Source: Plasmopara viticola (taxonomy: Eukaryota > Oomycota > Peronosporomycetes > Peronosporales > Peronosporaceae). Taken from it: a DNA stretch of 64,000 nucleotides. The first letter of the stretch is position 1. Each line of letters starts with the position of its first letter. The position numbers and the translations under genes are program-made. The stretch spans positions 682,001 to 746,000 of the forward strand of contig MBPM02000025.1 of the NCBI GenBank assembly GCA_001695595.3. The letters run 5' to 3'. Under the pieces are notes generated by a model that saw nothing but the letters and a program-made list of their open reading frames with translations, was not told the origin of the DNA and ran no database searches. This document shows positions 10,990 through 24,341 of the stretch, one piece after another.

Positions 10990-13080
10990 TTATGCCAATC
11001 GTGATATAGTTGGTCAGAATTCAGAGAAACTAGATGTCCGCTTTTAAATGAATGAGAAGTGGTAGACCATCCGCTGGGGGGTCTCTATAGTGCAGAGCTT
11101 TTGGTAGACGGCAGTGAAAAAGAAGCAGTCTTATGGACTTGTCTTCGGTGTTGCCACCTGTTAGAGATGTACATTATGAAATCGACTTGATTCTGGAACT
11201 AAATACTGCGTGACTTGCACCATTACATATCTAAAGCAAACTACTACGCTCAGAACGTGGCGAAATTGGCCAAAAAAAGTACTTTTCTCCACTTCATGCC
11301 GTCATTAATTCATAGAGCTGGTTGATCTAAGCATTAAGGCAGAGTGTAAAATGTAGAGTAGTCGACAGTTGTTATCATTTCGATCTGAGAGAGTGTCATC
11401 ATCAAGACCGCAACTAGCCCTACACAATATTGCTTCAACTTCTTAGACCGCCAAACGTTTAGTTTTGCGAGTCCGTCACCGCAAACCCTAATTCCACACA
11501 TTGAACGCGATCCTATAGCCAGTACAGTAGTTCTCAATTTGATGTAAATTTTCACATACTAATCCAATTTTTGTAACAATTTTTCATTAATCGTGGTCCA
11601 TGTTTGCTAGCTTAAGTAGTCGTTATATTTGATTTAAGAACAGAACTGTAGCTGCTTGCAAAAGCAGCATATTCCATAAAAAATTAAAACAATATTTCTT
11701 GTGCGATTTCCTGTTATATGCGTGAGGTACGCCGTGTGCAAAGGATCTCAACAAGTGGCAAGGCACGTGGTCTTTTGCATTGATACGGTCCACGGCAAAA
11801 CAAAACGGCATTGAGAGCCCCAAAAAGGCTTTAACTACTGTCGCCGTATTTCAAAGCGTTACCGTCAAATTGCCGGCGCTGAAGAAGAAAGCAAACCGCT
11901 TTGCTAAAAAAGCAGTCTTGTGCTAAAGCGGTCAATAAGCGGCATCACCACACACTAACGCAATTCACCTCACTAATCCTCTATGAACCGACTCGCCGAT
12001 TTAATTGTTTTTGGCTTTCTAATTTCTGATTTGCAGGTATACCCAATGTAGATTGGCACTGGGCTTCCGCGAGCGCTTTATTGCAGACTCTACATATAAG
12101 AAACAAAGCTGTTGACTAGAAGATAAACAGCTGAACCTCGCGCAAGTAAATACCTCTAACTAAGCATTTCTTCACTTAACAAAGTTGTCCTATATATCAG
12201 ACTTTGATATTTAATAAGTTTTGGTTTGCTTCCGGTTCTAGTGGCCAAAGCTGACAAGACTTCTTCGCAGCAAACTCAAAGACGCTCGACATTTGCAACC
12301 CACGTTTCTGATCGATCACCCAAACACTTGCATGTTACTAAAAAGAGTTGGCCGGCCTAACGATCGATAAGCTTTGACTACAATCAAATTCTTTCAAGCT
12401 TCTTAGGAACTTGACTCTGACTCATATTTTTACCGATTCCCCAGAGATTATGCTTGAGATTATATTTTGCGAACGATCAAAAAGTTTGCTGCACATGCCT
12501 ACGCAATTGTGGCTGTGAACGATTGAGGTGGTCTATCTTTTCACAATGCATCTAAGGACCAATATGTGCGAATCCGATGACAAGTTCTAATGTTTATCTG
12601 ACTATCGATCTGCGAAGTGTTCGTCGCGGACCCTCAAATGCACTTTTCCAGGAAAGCCCGTAAAGCGAGCTTCCCGGTCCGAGACAAATGACTCTGGCTT
12701 TCCATGTTATCCAACGACTTGATCAAGGAATAGCGCTGCTGTTTGACACTGTCAGTCGTGTATTGACAGCGGAAGTACAACACTCCAGGCGATGACTTCT
12801 AATCGAATCTATTGAACTTTTAAAAGCAATACGTCAGAAACGTGAAAACATGGCAATCTATACATCATGCTAGACATGCTTCATCAACTTTATTAAAGGC
12901 AGTGTGAGTGAGTGAACTTACCTATCCACTGTTCGAGGATCCTTGTCTGCAATTGGCGAATAATTTTCTTTCAAAAGGCAAATGGCTGGACATTAATCGC
13001 AACACAATGGTAATGGTAATGCTATTAAATTTTGGTGAGACCTGCTCAGCAGTGCTGACAATCCTGGAGTATTGACTAAA
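10990..13080. other. Intergenic region upstream of the bHLH gene
   Basis: Only short frames below 75 codons on either strand and no recognisable domain. The last few hundred bases should contain the promoter of the bHLH gene. I see no clear oomycete initiator there. Confidence 0.4.
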
Positions 13081-13119
13081 TAAATTAGTCGTGTGCGCCT
13101 TGAGCAGTCCAATCTGACA

Positions 13120-14506
13120 ATGGACTTCGATGATGACTTGTCCGGGTTGCAGATTGAAGATCTTGGCGAATATTTTCTGCAGACGGACATTAATGACAGC
13201 TGGAAAGGATTTACTTTGGGCTACACAGATGAAGAGCACCAGCAAACCTTGCATGATTCTAACGTCTCGGTAGCTGCGGCTAGATCAAGTGCGCAGCCTT
13301 TGACGTCACCTCCAGTATCGAAAATCTCAGAACGACTGCAGCACGGCAAGGGGTTGGAAATGGAACTCAGCTTGGATTTGCTTCACAAGAACGTTGTCAA
13401 TTTCGATTCGATTGACTTCGCCTCTGCAAATGTCACACCAACGACGGCCACGATGAACAGATTTGTTAAAGGTACAAGTGAGTTCGAAACCTTTGACTTG
13501 GACCAAGTTCAAAGAGCGGCGGCGTTGGCGATCGTGGGCTCACCAACAAGAGCACGACTTGATAGTAATATCAAGTCTGCTGCCCCCCAAACGCCAAGTC
13601 CACAATGCCAAAACATTTTGACTAGTCTTGACGCGAATATGAGCAGTAATGAAGAAGCCAGTACATTTTTTCGGTACGTGTCATGTAGTTCGCTCCATGC
13701 TTAAGCATATACCAAGCGTCGATTAAATGCGGTACTTTATTGGCAACTAGTAATCCCGACGTAATGGTAGCGTCATGTGAACCTAGTGGGTGTTCAATTA
13801 TTGGAAATTTATCAACTCTTAGTGCTTCGGACGATGGCCGAGGGTTTCGAAAGAAATCACGCGAGAAAATGCGTCGTCAAGAGGTGAATACCAAGGTATG
13901 GCGGTGTCTGGAACGGTTGCTAGGGTCAGTTGACTCACGATTATTTATCTCTGTCACAGTTTGAAGAGTTAGTGGATCTGCTAGGACTCTCCAATCGCGT
14001 GCGCAAAAGCGCAATCTTGCACGAGGCTGTATCTACGATTAAAAGTCTCAAACGAGAGCGTGATGATCTGCGTCGTGAACGGGATTGTATGCAACTAGAA
14101 GTGAATAAGCTGGCTACGTGGCTACAGTATTCGCACCTCGGATCCGTAGCTGCCGTTGCCATGACCCAGCCTCTCCAGCAGCATGTAAACGCGTCCGTGC
14201 AACATTGTAATCAGCAGCATGGACATCAAGCACCAGCACGTTTGAATGGAATGCAGACAGTACACACGCATCCGCTCCATATCCCGTGCAACTCGGTATG
14301 TAGAAGCGCAATTCTTGCCTTATTGTCGGGGTTTGACTATGTCTATTGATGTTTTACTGCGTACAACCTAGGGAACAAATTGCTTACCACTTGGTCCCGC
14401 TTTTTCTCAGCTTGGGTCGCAAATGTCATCAAAGTCCGGCCAAGTTGCCATAGCTCCAAAACTATCCAATCCTTCATGCAGTGTACCCGACACAGAGATG
14501 ACGTGA
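13120..14506 (+). CDS. bHLH transcription factor
   Basis: Four exons: 13120-13673, 13751-13895, 13960-14295 and 14372-14506, giving 389 aa. The introns are 77, 64 and 76 bp, all GT-AG, and the phases match (the codon split at the first intron becomes CGT). The N-terminal ~210 residues are acidic to neutral and low in conserved features (a possible activation region). Residues ~214-233 form the basic region (KKSREKMRRQEVNTK, with the E-K-x-R-R variant of the ERxRR DNA contact). The helix-loop-helix follows immediately in exon 3 (FEELVDLLGL...KSAILHEAVSTIKSLK). Charged heptads after it suggest a short coiled coil for dimerisation. A Gln/His-rich tail ends the protein. It should act in the nucleus as a dimer on E-box type sites. 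The ATG at 13120 was chosen because the frame upstream has no other ATG. The last exon is the least certain, since reading through its intron also gives an open frame to 14349. Confidence 0.85.
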
Positions 14507-14519
14507 ATGAGAATCCAGC

Positions 14520-15090
14520 AACCGCGATCGAAGATAACAAAGATCAAAGCAATGGAAGCAAACAGGCTAAACAGCTGTACAGTCATTCGACGGTTGTGTT
14601 GGTGAGTCATGTCAGTCCTGTATGCAAGTGTCTGACCATCATTATTGCTAATTTTGTATGTGCGAATTTTGTGTGCAGCCTTTCATTTTCGCTAAAGTTG
14701 CATGTGTAACTTGTCATTGCTGAGTCGAGTGTATATTGTAAGGGTGAGAGCGTTATGGTACATCCGCTATCACTTTCGAGATCAAGACCGTTTGTCACGA
14801 TGCTTAGAGATGATTAATTGTAATTAAACGTGTACCGTTCTATCATAGATTGAGTGGAGTACATTTTACTTTGCGCTCTCGTGTGCTACAAGATCAAGTG
14901 AAAAGGGGCCTCAACCAATTTGCTGTACATCTTCACTTTATGATCATAACAAGTTGCTTAATCCAATTTGAGAACAATCTCACTCTCCTACCGAATGTAC
15001 AACATTGGCTTACTTGTATCGCAGAAGGACGTGTTCGGCTGATTGTTCAAATGCTCAAGTTCTGCTAAGCATGACCTTAAAACTCACACG
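14520..15090. other. Tail-to-tail spacer between bHLH and IDH genes
   Basis: Short frames only. It must hold the 3' ends of both convergent transcripts. No canonical AATAAA was identified. Confidence 0.4.
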
Positions 15091-15094
15091 CCAA

Positions 15095-16378
15095 TTATTT
15101 GCGCGTCGCATCGAACGTTTCCTTGACCTTATCCATAAAGTCTTCCGTGTAAAGGTAGTGGTCTGCAGTGACGTTGGACCCGTGAATACAGATAGCGAGG
15201 TCCTTGGTCATGTGACCGGCCTCCACTGTCTTAATCACGGCGTCTTCCAGACCCTGAGAGAAATCAATCAGCTCCTGATTGCCATCGAGTTTGCCACGGT
15301 GAGATAGACCCCGCGTCCAGGCGTAGATTGAAGCAATAGGATTCGTACTCGTCTTCTTTCCCTGCTGATACTGGCGCCAGTGGCGAGTGACGGTGCCGTG
15401 AGCAGCCTCAGCCTCCACCGTCTTTCCATCGGGTGCAACCAGCACGCTCGTCATGAGTCCAAGTGAGCCATAGCCCTGGGCGACAATGTCCGATTGCACA
15501 TCACCGTCGTAATTCTTGCATGCCCAGACAAAGCCGCCGTCGCTCTTAAGAGCTTGGGCAACCATGTCATCGATCAGGCGGTGCGTGTACGAAATGCCAG
15601 CGGCATCGTACTTGGCCTTAAACTCGCTCTGGTACACCTCTTCAAAAATATCCTTAAACCGGCCATCGTATTTTTTCAAAATGGTATTCTTCGTAGACAA
15701 GAACAAGTCTTGATTTTTGCTCAATGCAAACGAGAGACACGACTTGGCAAAGCCGTAGATGCTCTCGTCAGTGTTGTACATGGCGAGACCCACACCAGGC
15801 CCTTTAAAGTCGTACACTTCAAATGTCTGCTTCTTACCACCGTCTGCCGGCGTGTAAATGACCTCGAACTTGCCCGGCCCAGATGCAAGGAAGTCAGTGC
15901 TCTTGTATTGATCCCCGAAAGCGTGGCGACCTACAACAATCGGCTTTTTCCATCCAGGCACAAGGCGCGGGACATTGGAGATCACGATGGGTTCGCGAAA
16001 GACCGTACCATTCAAGATGTTGCGGATCGTGCCATTAGGTGAGCGCCACATCTTCTTGAGCTTAAACTCCTCGACGCGCTGCTCATCGGGGGTAATAGTT
16101 GCGCATTTGATGCCCACGTGATGCTTTTGAATAGCATGCGCGGCATCAATCGTCACCTTGTCGTCAGTGGCATCACGGTGTGGCAGTCCTAAGTCAAAGT
16201 ACTCAATGTCCAAGTCCAAGTACGGGTGAATGTACTTGTCCTTGATCTGCGACCAGATCACGCGTGTCATCTCGTCACCATCCAGCTCTACAATTGGTTT
16301 GTGCACTTTGATTTTTCGGTTCGTAGCGAAACTGCGGCGCGCTGGTGCGGCCATTGAGCGAATGGTCTTGGCAAGCAT
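15095..16378 (-). CDS. IDP1: Isocitrate dehydrogenase [NADP], mitochondrial
   Basis: A single-exon gene of 427 aa. It catalyses oxidative decarboxylation of isocitrate to 2-oxoglutarate with NADP+, supplying NADPH in the mitochondrion. The first ~18 residues ([18 protein letters not shown]) are basic and lack acidic residues, as expected for a mitochondrial presequence. The enzyme starts at [19 protein letters not shown]. Visible family features are the substrate segment [29 protein letters not shown], the metal-binding Asp block [19 protein letters not shown], and the cofactor loop [18 protein letters not shown] followed by [12 protein letters not shown]. Length is normal for the eukaryotic homodimeric NADP enzyme plus presequence. 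It has no C-terminal peroxisomal signal (it ends DATRK). The gene is convergent with the bHLH gene. Confidence 0.97.
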   Translation of the reverse strand: MLAKTIRSMAAPARRSFATNRKIKVHKPIVELDGDEMTRVIWSQIKDKYIHPYLDLDIEYFDLGLPHRDATDDKVTIDAAHAIQKHHVGIKCATITPDEQRVEEFKLKKMWRSPNGTIRNILNGTVFREPIVISNVPRLVPGWKKPIVVGRHAFGDQYKSTDFLASGPGKFEVIYTPADGGKKQTFEVYDFKGPGVGLAMYNTDESIYGFAKSCLSFALSKNQDLFLSTKNTILKKYDGRFKDIFEEVYQSEFKAKYDAAGISYTHRLIDDMVAQALKSDGGFVWACKNYDGDVQSDIVAQGYGSLGLMTSVLVAPDGKTVEAEAAHGTVTRHWRQYQQGKKTSTNPIASIYAWTRGLSHRGKLDGNQELIDFSQGLEDAVIKTVEAGHMTKDLAICIHGSNVTADHYLYTEDFMDKVKETFDATRK

Positions 16379-16412
16379 GGCGAAGGAATGACGACTTTGG
16401 CGTTTAGTTTCA

Positions 16413-16420
16413 AGAGTGAG
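16413..16420 (-). promoter_or_regulatory. Possible oomycete initiator of the IDH gene
   Basis: On the minus strand CTCACTCT fits the oomycete initiator core YTCANTYY. It lies 35-42 bases upstream of the IDH start codon, a common distance. The assignment rests on motif and spacing alone. Confidence 0.35.
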
Positions 16421-16699
16421 AGCAGGAAGTAGGGGGTCAACGAGAGCCGCACGAAGGTAGTGGGGAGGAACCGGTACTTCAGGATATAATTCTGCTGCAG
16501 GCTTTTTAAGTATGCAGTTGAAGAGGTTGAAAAATAGCTGATGGTCTTATGCTTTTGACCAATCATCGCTCCCATCTTTGCCTCGTTTTCAAAGAGTATT
16601 TGCCCAATGGGAACTGCAGTCTCGAGTATACATGTCTGCGGGGATAGATTCGGCCAGCTATTGGGTACCTTGCACGGGAAAGGTAGATATGCGATCACT

Positions 16700-19600
16700 T
16701 GGCGACTGACAGTTTACAACCATCGGTCTTGAGTGATCGAAGAGATCACTAGACTGCATTTTAAAGACTGATTAATTAGCACACGAACCGCATGCTTTGG
16801 TCCGATTTTGTGCTTTACTTTTCCACTACTAAGGCTGGACTTGATCCCTTATGAAATATTTTAGTGTGCATACCGGTGTGCACATCAATCGGGTGCCTGT
16901 CCATTAAAGTACGACTAGCCGGCTTTAAAATGTCAAAGCTTAGCTTTACGTCATGGCGACAAGCCGGCTTTAAAATGTCAAAGCTTCGCTTTACGTCATG
17001 GCACGTTGCAGATAAGGTAGTGCAGCATGACGAAGACGTTTGTCCAAAGAGGAGAGACCATTGTACGTAAATGTCGCGAGCAAAAACAACTTCCATATTT
17101 TTAAGCAAGGAATGATTTCTCCAATCCGCCGACAAAAGTTAACATCAAAAGCTCTCGCGGATGAATTTGCCGTGTCACCCAGCATTCCATGTAGCCTTAC
17201 ACACCCTGTTGCTGTGTGATGTTGCTGGGTTGTCAGTATCAAGTTGGCAAAATGCAACACAACGCTGATCCGCTCGAAAACGAGTTTCAATCGTAAAGAA
17301 AATCAGGATAAATGCGATCGATGCTTATGAATAATCGATGTGCGACTCTCACTTTAAATAGAAAGTTTTGAGTTCATAACGATAAGTACACGAGTAAAAA
17401 TAGAACTGCACGCCATATTGTACTAACGAAACATGTTTCTCTTTATAGTGTCGTATATCATTGTCATCATATAGTACAAATTACCATTATTAATCGCCAC
17501 CAACAAGAAAAAAAAAGAAAGTAGAGACTATAGCCTCAAGCACAAACAATTAAACGACCTTTATGAACAGAGTATAATATTGAAAAAGGGTTTGTGTTGT
17601 CCAATGTTCATCTTTCCGTTAAGTAAGAATTACATAGACATCGAAACACTCGGTAACACTGCTTATAAGAAGTTAAATTTCATAAGTTTTACGAAGCAAA
17701 CAATTTGTAGATTGAAATACGTTCTGTCTTATTCCATCAAAGGCTGACGATAATTATGCTATATTTAAAACTGCATATTAAGTTCTTGTACCATCTATCG
17801 TCGCATTTAGCAATCGATCATACGAATAAGCTCTAAAGGATGCTTTAAAGGTCAAGAGCACTAACAAACTTTAATGCTACCCCGGCTTCAAGCTATGTTG
17901 AGGAATGTCCGAGCCTAAGTTTCTGATTGTAATGGAGTATCTGGCCATGAAGACAACCTGAATTAGCAGACATTCTCTTGTTTTTTCTAAGCTAAAATGA
18001 AGACTCGAAGTATTTCGGTGGAAGCTCAATTTCTAGCCTTGGTTTGACCAAGACACGTATACATGCTAGTATATGAAGCGATGACTCGATGTTTTCATTA
18101 TTGATATTCATTTTGCTGATAAGTGACGATCACTTCACGAGTAGCTTGAATTAAATTTCGACATTTTCTGCGCCTAATGCTTGACGATGATTCTACCAAA
18201 ACAATCTGGTTCGAGAAAAATTTGGTGAAGTCATTGTCAAGTTTGTTGACGTCGAGCCATATCGCGTACGTCATTGCTCTATGAAGCCTGCAGGAATGAT
18301 GACTCCTTATACATCACACCAAAATCGGCATTGTGTCGGATTGTATAAATATGACCGTGGTCTCGTGGTTCGCACGGTATAGACTTATTTCCGAATAAGT
18401 AATTTAACCACCTCGTTTGTTGTGATACGAGAGTGACCTCACCTCATAGCGCATAAAAGCGTCCACAGCAAGCACTGTACACAGAAGGGCAGCTAAAATT
18501 AGTGGCGATGTGAAACTAATTAGTTGTGGTCGTATCAGCTGCACTATCGCATGGGAATACAAGGCAAGCAAAAAACTTTGCATTTCTAGTGACCGACGGC
18601 TGAGAGATGAGAAGATCAAATAAAAGCTTTGGCACCACGAGCTGACAATCAATCAGAGCTTTTTTATAAGAAAATGCACGATCAGGAGCTCTCATACAAT
18701 GAGAAGATCGAGCCGAGATTTGACCTAACACATGACACCAGAGCTCAAGCTCAGGCATAGACAAAAACAGTCAGAGGAATCTGTACACTGATACAATTGG
18801 GCAAAGCTCTCGTTCGAGCAAAACACTTTCGTTCTATGTATAACGCCCGACTGTCAAAGAAAGTTAGCCATATGACGAGGTCTATTCCAGCGCAACGTAC
18901 TGACATCGCCACTGCTCGTTTAGCAATCAAAACGAGAGTCCCTCTCGATGAAATAAGTTTTGATGCACATCAACGCCAATAGCGTCGAGGGTATAGTGGC
19001 TTGGAGCGCCACCATGAGCCCTAGGTCAAAAACCTTGGGTGCCACAGCTTTTCATCCCGATGTATAGAATTATGAGTTCATCCCTGCAAGAAAGCAGAAG
19101 TACAAGCTTGACTTTTTAAACTATTAAACTTAGATTTGTCAAAAAAAGCACTGATAGCTTGAAGCCTTAAATCTGGATTGAAGGGTGGTACAGACACCAC
19201 TGAGCAATACTTATAAGAAACAAAAGCTGCTACCAATTAGATATTTAAGAAAAGACCACATCCAGGAGCATGTTATTTTCGACCATCGCTCGCCGTGTAC
19301 TGAGTGCATGATTGACTTTAGCGACAAGAAGCGCAAGCAGGAAGATAAAAACACACAGAGAGTGGCACATAACTTGCGGATTTATGCTTGTCGTAAGAAG
19401 TACCCACTGTATGTCGTACGCGGCGTAGTCGACATATGTTCATGAGATCTGAGTAACCGCACTTCAAATGCATGCAAAGCGGCCAATAGTCTACTAAGCC
19501 AGAGCTCTAATGAGCCTGATTCTTTGCCAAAGAACAATCCAAACACTGATGCGATAATTTACGATCGTGTCAGCATTAATACGAGCCGCAATATCTTTAG

Positions 19601-22200
19601 GTGATACTCAATTCGTTCAGATAACGACGGCGACGCTTGACACTCATTGAGCAGCCCAGGAAGTCTCATTTTGAGAAATAGGGTCGAGAGTAGACCTGCT
19701 TTTACAAAACGACGATAACACTCAGCTAGATGTCTTTGCAGGATTCGGCCTTCTTGCAAGTGGGGCTAGTAATACTCGTCTACGAAGTCGAGTAAGATTA
19801 AACGCATGTTGTTTCGGCGCATTCTTTCCGCAAAAAGATGCACGTACCGAGACGATGGTCTAATTGTATGCGTGCAAGTTACGCCACTTGACATATGACT
19901 TCCTGACATCGAATGTTCGTGTGAGATAGAAATATTCACATTCTTAAGACATGTTCGTATTATCTCTTGCCTAAATGAATGCTACAATGATGCAACACTG
20001 TTTAATGATAAGGACCACTGCCGTGCACGCCCTATGACGCACCTCGATTTAGAGGTTACGCCTGAGGCGAGTTTTGTGAGACTACATCCTGGTTATCCCA
20101 TATACAAAAATGATAATAATAAAGTCTATATATTCTTTAGTGATATGGATACAAGCTTCATGCACAATGTTCTTCGGATGTCTTTAAAGGCCCCTTGCGT
20201 AATGTTGATAAGAAGAAAAAAAATGTCGGGCATACGGCCATATGAATTGACGATACAGACCTTTTAATCCTACCATTTCGGCTCACAACGTGAAGGACAT
20301 GCACTAGACATACCGTATCTTAATTGCACTGTTCTTTCTTCTAACACTATCAGCACTTGGAGCGGTATGCTCCGAGGACGGGTAGTCGTTTACAAGGGGT
20401 TTTGTTCACGCCTGCAATCTGGTGACACAGCTGTTCTAGTCGTATATGCACATGTATATATTTGCTCACTTCGTAGTCGTGCGGAAATAGAAAGTTTGAC
20501 GTACTGATTACATACTAGCGGTGCTTGAGTGTATGCTGAAGAATGAGCTTTAGGGCATGCTTTACAGTAATGTAACCCTAATCTAATTGCCGTATAAGGT
20601 TTACACTTTTGTAAGGCATGCCCTGCGAGCAAATTCTGCTAGCGTCAGGTTTATTGACATCAGAAGAACTTTATTGGTTTTGCCCGTTACTTGCATATAT
20701 AGTGCAAATGGCTCTAAAAGGAAAATGCTATATTTTAGAAGGATACAAAGATAACCATTGTTACATTCGTTTCGCAAATCGAAGAAAAAATTGTTACAGG
20801 ATCCTAGCCTTGCCGTGTCCAGAGCGACCGTTGTGTCTCGACTGTGACGCCTAGATATTGCCGTCGGTACCGCACTGCTGCGAATAGACGCAAAGAAAAA
20901 AAGGGGTGATCGCGCTCAAACCTCAGCGCTCAATATTTTCAACAAAAAACACTTTGTTTATGACAGAGGACATTTTGCGATGAGGTCAAAATTAAAGTAC
21001 CGATGTCAAGCTTTAACATAATTAGGTTTTCCCAGATGATGCATCGCTACGCATCAACACAGTCGTCCCATCTCTTACTAAGAATGATAAGACGGATTTT
21101 TCTTTTTCCGGAACATAGACGTAAGTTAAAAAATAATCCCGGAAGCTGGAACTTCTTTGGCTGACAAGCTTTCGCGTCAACAGACTATAGTTTTGCTTAT
21201 TTCGGAGCTATAACTTTATCTAAAGCGGATCTGCTCTGTATCGCAGTTGCGCGAGATGAAATGTGCGTGGCCTGGTAACAGAGATAGATATAAGAACCAA
21301 GCATGGAGCTGTCGGCGCATTTGAATCGAGGCTTCATCGACTATCGATGGATAAATGCGATTGTCCGATCAGCGTAGTACAAGACGTAGTGGTTGCTAAC
21401 AGTAAAAATTTAAATTATCATTAGCTCTATGAGGTCCACGCCTTACCACTTGGTAGTCCTTTCGGTCGAGAAAACATGTATAACTTCGTGAGCAACTGCA
21501 ACCTGTGATTCAATTCAAATAAACATATAAGCTCATATTTTATACACGCTTGCGGGACCAGGTACGTCTGTCTAGCAGGAAAGCTTGCTGATGTCATTAC
21601 TTAGCTGGTAGTCCATTGGCTTGTATCGTGTACTTTTCAAGCAACACCTGAAACAAAATGGCTCAATTGGTCGCTACACTGGAAACGCATGGCGATGTCG
21701 ACGTAGTAGCACGTATCCCAAACATGTTTTAAGCTGTGTGCGTATCTATCCCGGAATGAATCTTTGACTTTACAAGCTCGTTTCGAAAGTGTGTTCGTAG
21801 ATCGCACGACATTAGGCTGATATGTCCGCAACGGACCATCTGCAGACCGACGGGTCGAAAGAGCGAGTTAATTAAGTCATCAAAAACGTGTTGCGAAGTG
21901 TGAGCGGATACGTCAGGACGCTGAAATGTTACGCTCTCGCTCGCTGAGTCTGCATTAACAATGCCGACGCGATTTAAGATAAGAAGATTGGCTTTTTGTT
22001 CCGTTTACTTCGCCACATTTTGCTTCTAGGCTTTTTGAAGAGAAAAAGTCGAGCAATTTGCTGCAGTTAGCCTTCGCACGATGCGTATGGCAGCGCAACC
22101 AAACAGCCATTGAGTACGACAACAGCAAGGCAACTGTTCTGCTTCTTTTTTGTCAGTCATTTATTAATCCAATAGTAAGTTACATATGGAAGTGTACGAA
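16700..22200. other. Long gene-free stretch
   Basis: About 5.5 kb with no supportable gene. Apart from the 45-bp duplication at 16917-17006 it holds only short random-looking frames on both strands (for example 19185-19445 and 20618-20854, 78-86 codons, unrecognised). AT-rich, no RNA gene seen. Confidence 0.45.
16917..17006. repeat. 45-bp tandem duplication
   Basis: Two adjacent copies (16917-16961 and 16962-17006) of a unit beginning AGCCGGCTTTAAAATGTCAA and containing GCTTTACGTCATGGC. They differ at about three positions. The period is a multiple of three and both strands stay open, but no gene is evident. Confidence 0.85.
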
Positions 22201-22228
22201 ATACTCAACTTTGCATCACCTACTTATA

Positions 22229-24252
22229 ATGGCCAAGGTGGCTACTGATGCGCGTCAACCGTTGCTACAGCTGCTGCGTGGCCCGAGTGGTAAGCTATGG
22301 GAGGTCTGCATCGGCCTGGAGGTGCATGCACAGGTACTGACTCGCTCCAAGCTCATGAGTGGCGCACCCGCAGCCACGCTGGCGTCCGTGCGTCCCAATC
22401 GCAACGTGAGTTTCTTTGACGCGGCGCTGCCAGGCACGCTACCCGTTTTAAATCGCGAATGCGTGCACCAAGCGATCCGCACTGGATTGGCACTGGACGC
22501 TACGATTCATAGGCGTAGTCTGTTTGAGCGGAAACACTATTTCTACTGCGATTTGCCGCTCGGTTATCAATTGACGCAGCAAAGGGCACCAGTGGCATCG
22601 GGAGGTGCGTTGCACTTTGAGGTGCCGGCATCGGCTATAGTGAGTGAACACAGAGGTGCACAGAGTAATGACACTGGCCCCTTTGATGCATCAAAGTACA
22701 AATCCAGAAAAGAAAAGAACGAGGCACTTAAGCGATGGAAAGCAAAGCAGACGAGTCCTCAGCAGCAGGTGCGAACACGACGTAGATGATGGTACGCGTA
22801 GTGTAGAAATTTTCATCCACTAAAACTTTGATGGATGTAGGAGATGATTTCTAGAAGCGTGCGCATACTACGGATTCAGATTGAGCAAGATGCCGGTGCG
22901 TTGAGAGCCTGTGGAATTGGTCACGGGGTACGCCCAGAAGTTTTTCACAATATATTATTGTGTTGTTTTATGCAGGCAAAAGCAATCATGACTTGACGAA
23001 AGATAGCACGGTAGTGGACTTGAATCGTGCCGGTACGGCATTGTTGGAAATTGTCATGGAACCCGACCTTCGCAGTCCTCTGGAAGCAGGCCAGGTCTTA
23101 CGTCAGCTTCAGCATTTGCTACGTCACCTGAACGTGTGCGATGGAAATATGGAAGAAGGATCGATGCGATGTGATTTAAATGTGAGTGTGCGACCGACAA
23201 ACCTTGGAGAAGAGGCTGATGGGGAGTCCCTTCACCTTGCCTTGGTATCGAGCTCAGCAGCCCCTTTTGGAGAACGAGTGGAAGTGAAGAATATGAATAG
23301 TATTCGTAACCTGATGCGAGCAGCGGAATTCGAAGCCAGGAGGCAAGTTGCGTTGATTGAGGAGGGCAAGGGAAAGGTGCACCGTGAGACGCGTTCGTTT
23401 GATGCAGTGACTGGGAAAACGGTCTGTTGGATAAGCTTGTGAGTAGACTGAAGAGAGCTTTCTGACAAATGTTGGCATGTGTTGTGACTCATTGTAGAAA
23501 CGTATGCGCACAAAGGAGGGTGCGAAAGATTACCGCTTCTTTCCCGAACCTGACCTTCCTCCTCTTGTGTTTGCGGACGAACTTGTTCAAGAGATTAGAG
23601 ATTCCATGCCCGAATTGCCTGAAGCTTTAAAAAATCGCTTATGTGCTCAGTACAATCTCACAGCTTACGAAAGCTCAGTATTGGTAAACGAGCCGAATGC
23701 AGCGCAGTACTTTGAAAGCATTGCCAGTGTCAAGTCACGACCTTCAAAGACGGTCGTAAATTGGGTGCTGAATGATTTATTAGGACACTTGAAAGCAGTT
23801 GATGGTGACATTGCTAGTAATCCTGTCACTGCCACGGAGCTCGGGGCATTGATTGATCTCATTCAGGACGGCACCGTCTCGGGTAAAATTGCAAAGGAAG
23901 TGCTCGAGTTAATGTTTTATGATAACGAGATGAAGAAGACACCGCTTCAGCTTGTGGAGGAGAAGGGCTGGAAACAGATTCAGGATCCAGACGAAATTCG
24001 TGCGATCTGCCGGGCTGTTTTCAAAGATCCGGTACGCTGGATGAAAATATATTGGAGATTGTTGGGATTGATTTTTTTGGTTACTGGGTTTTGTAGAAGT
24101 CGAAAAGGAATATTGAAGCTTACTGGAATGGCAAGACGCAAGTTCATGGATTCTTTATCGGGCAGATGATGAAACGCTGTGGTGGCCGTGTACATCCAGA
24201 GCTTGCCAACACAATTGTGCGAGAGATGTTGGATGAATACAAAACAAGCTAG
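22229..24252 (+). CDS. GATB: Glutamyl-tRNA(Gln) amidotransferase subunit B, organellar
   Basis: Five exons: 22229-22768, 22841-22895, 22976-23421, 23498-24031 and 24097-24252, giving 576 aa. Introns are 72, 80, 76 and 65 bp. GatB is the tRNA-binding and kinase subunit of GatCAB, which converts Glu-tRNA(Gln) to Gln-tRNA(Gln) in mitochondria. Family blocks in order: [19 protein letters not shown] near residue 28, [27 protein letters not shown] across the second intron, [52 protein letters not shown], and a YqeY-like tail ending [20 protein letters not shown] Lys/Glu-rich insertion (~residues 150-180) precedes the first intron. The third donor (GTCTGT) is weak but is the only in-phase option that keeps conservation. 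The start at [15 protein letters not shown] has no classic presequence, so a further 5' exon is possible. Confidence 0.92.
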
Positions 24253-24341
24253 AGGTACAAGAAAATGAATTGCGCATATGAATGGCCAAGTTTTTGGACT
24301 ACAAGGTATATTCGGCCTAATAGAATGAAGTTTTCGGGGGC

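Noticed and set aside
15494..16042. 182-codon plus-strand open frame inside IDH
   Set aside because: It lies wholly antisense to the clearly conserved IDH coding sequence and has no motif.
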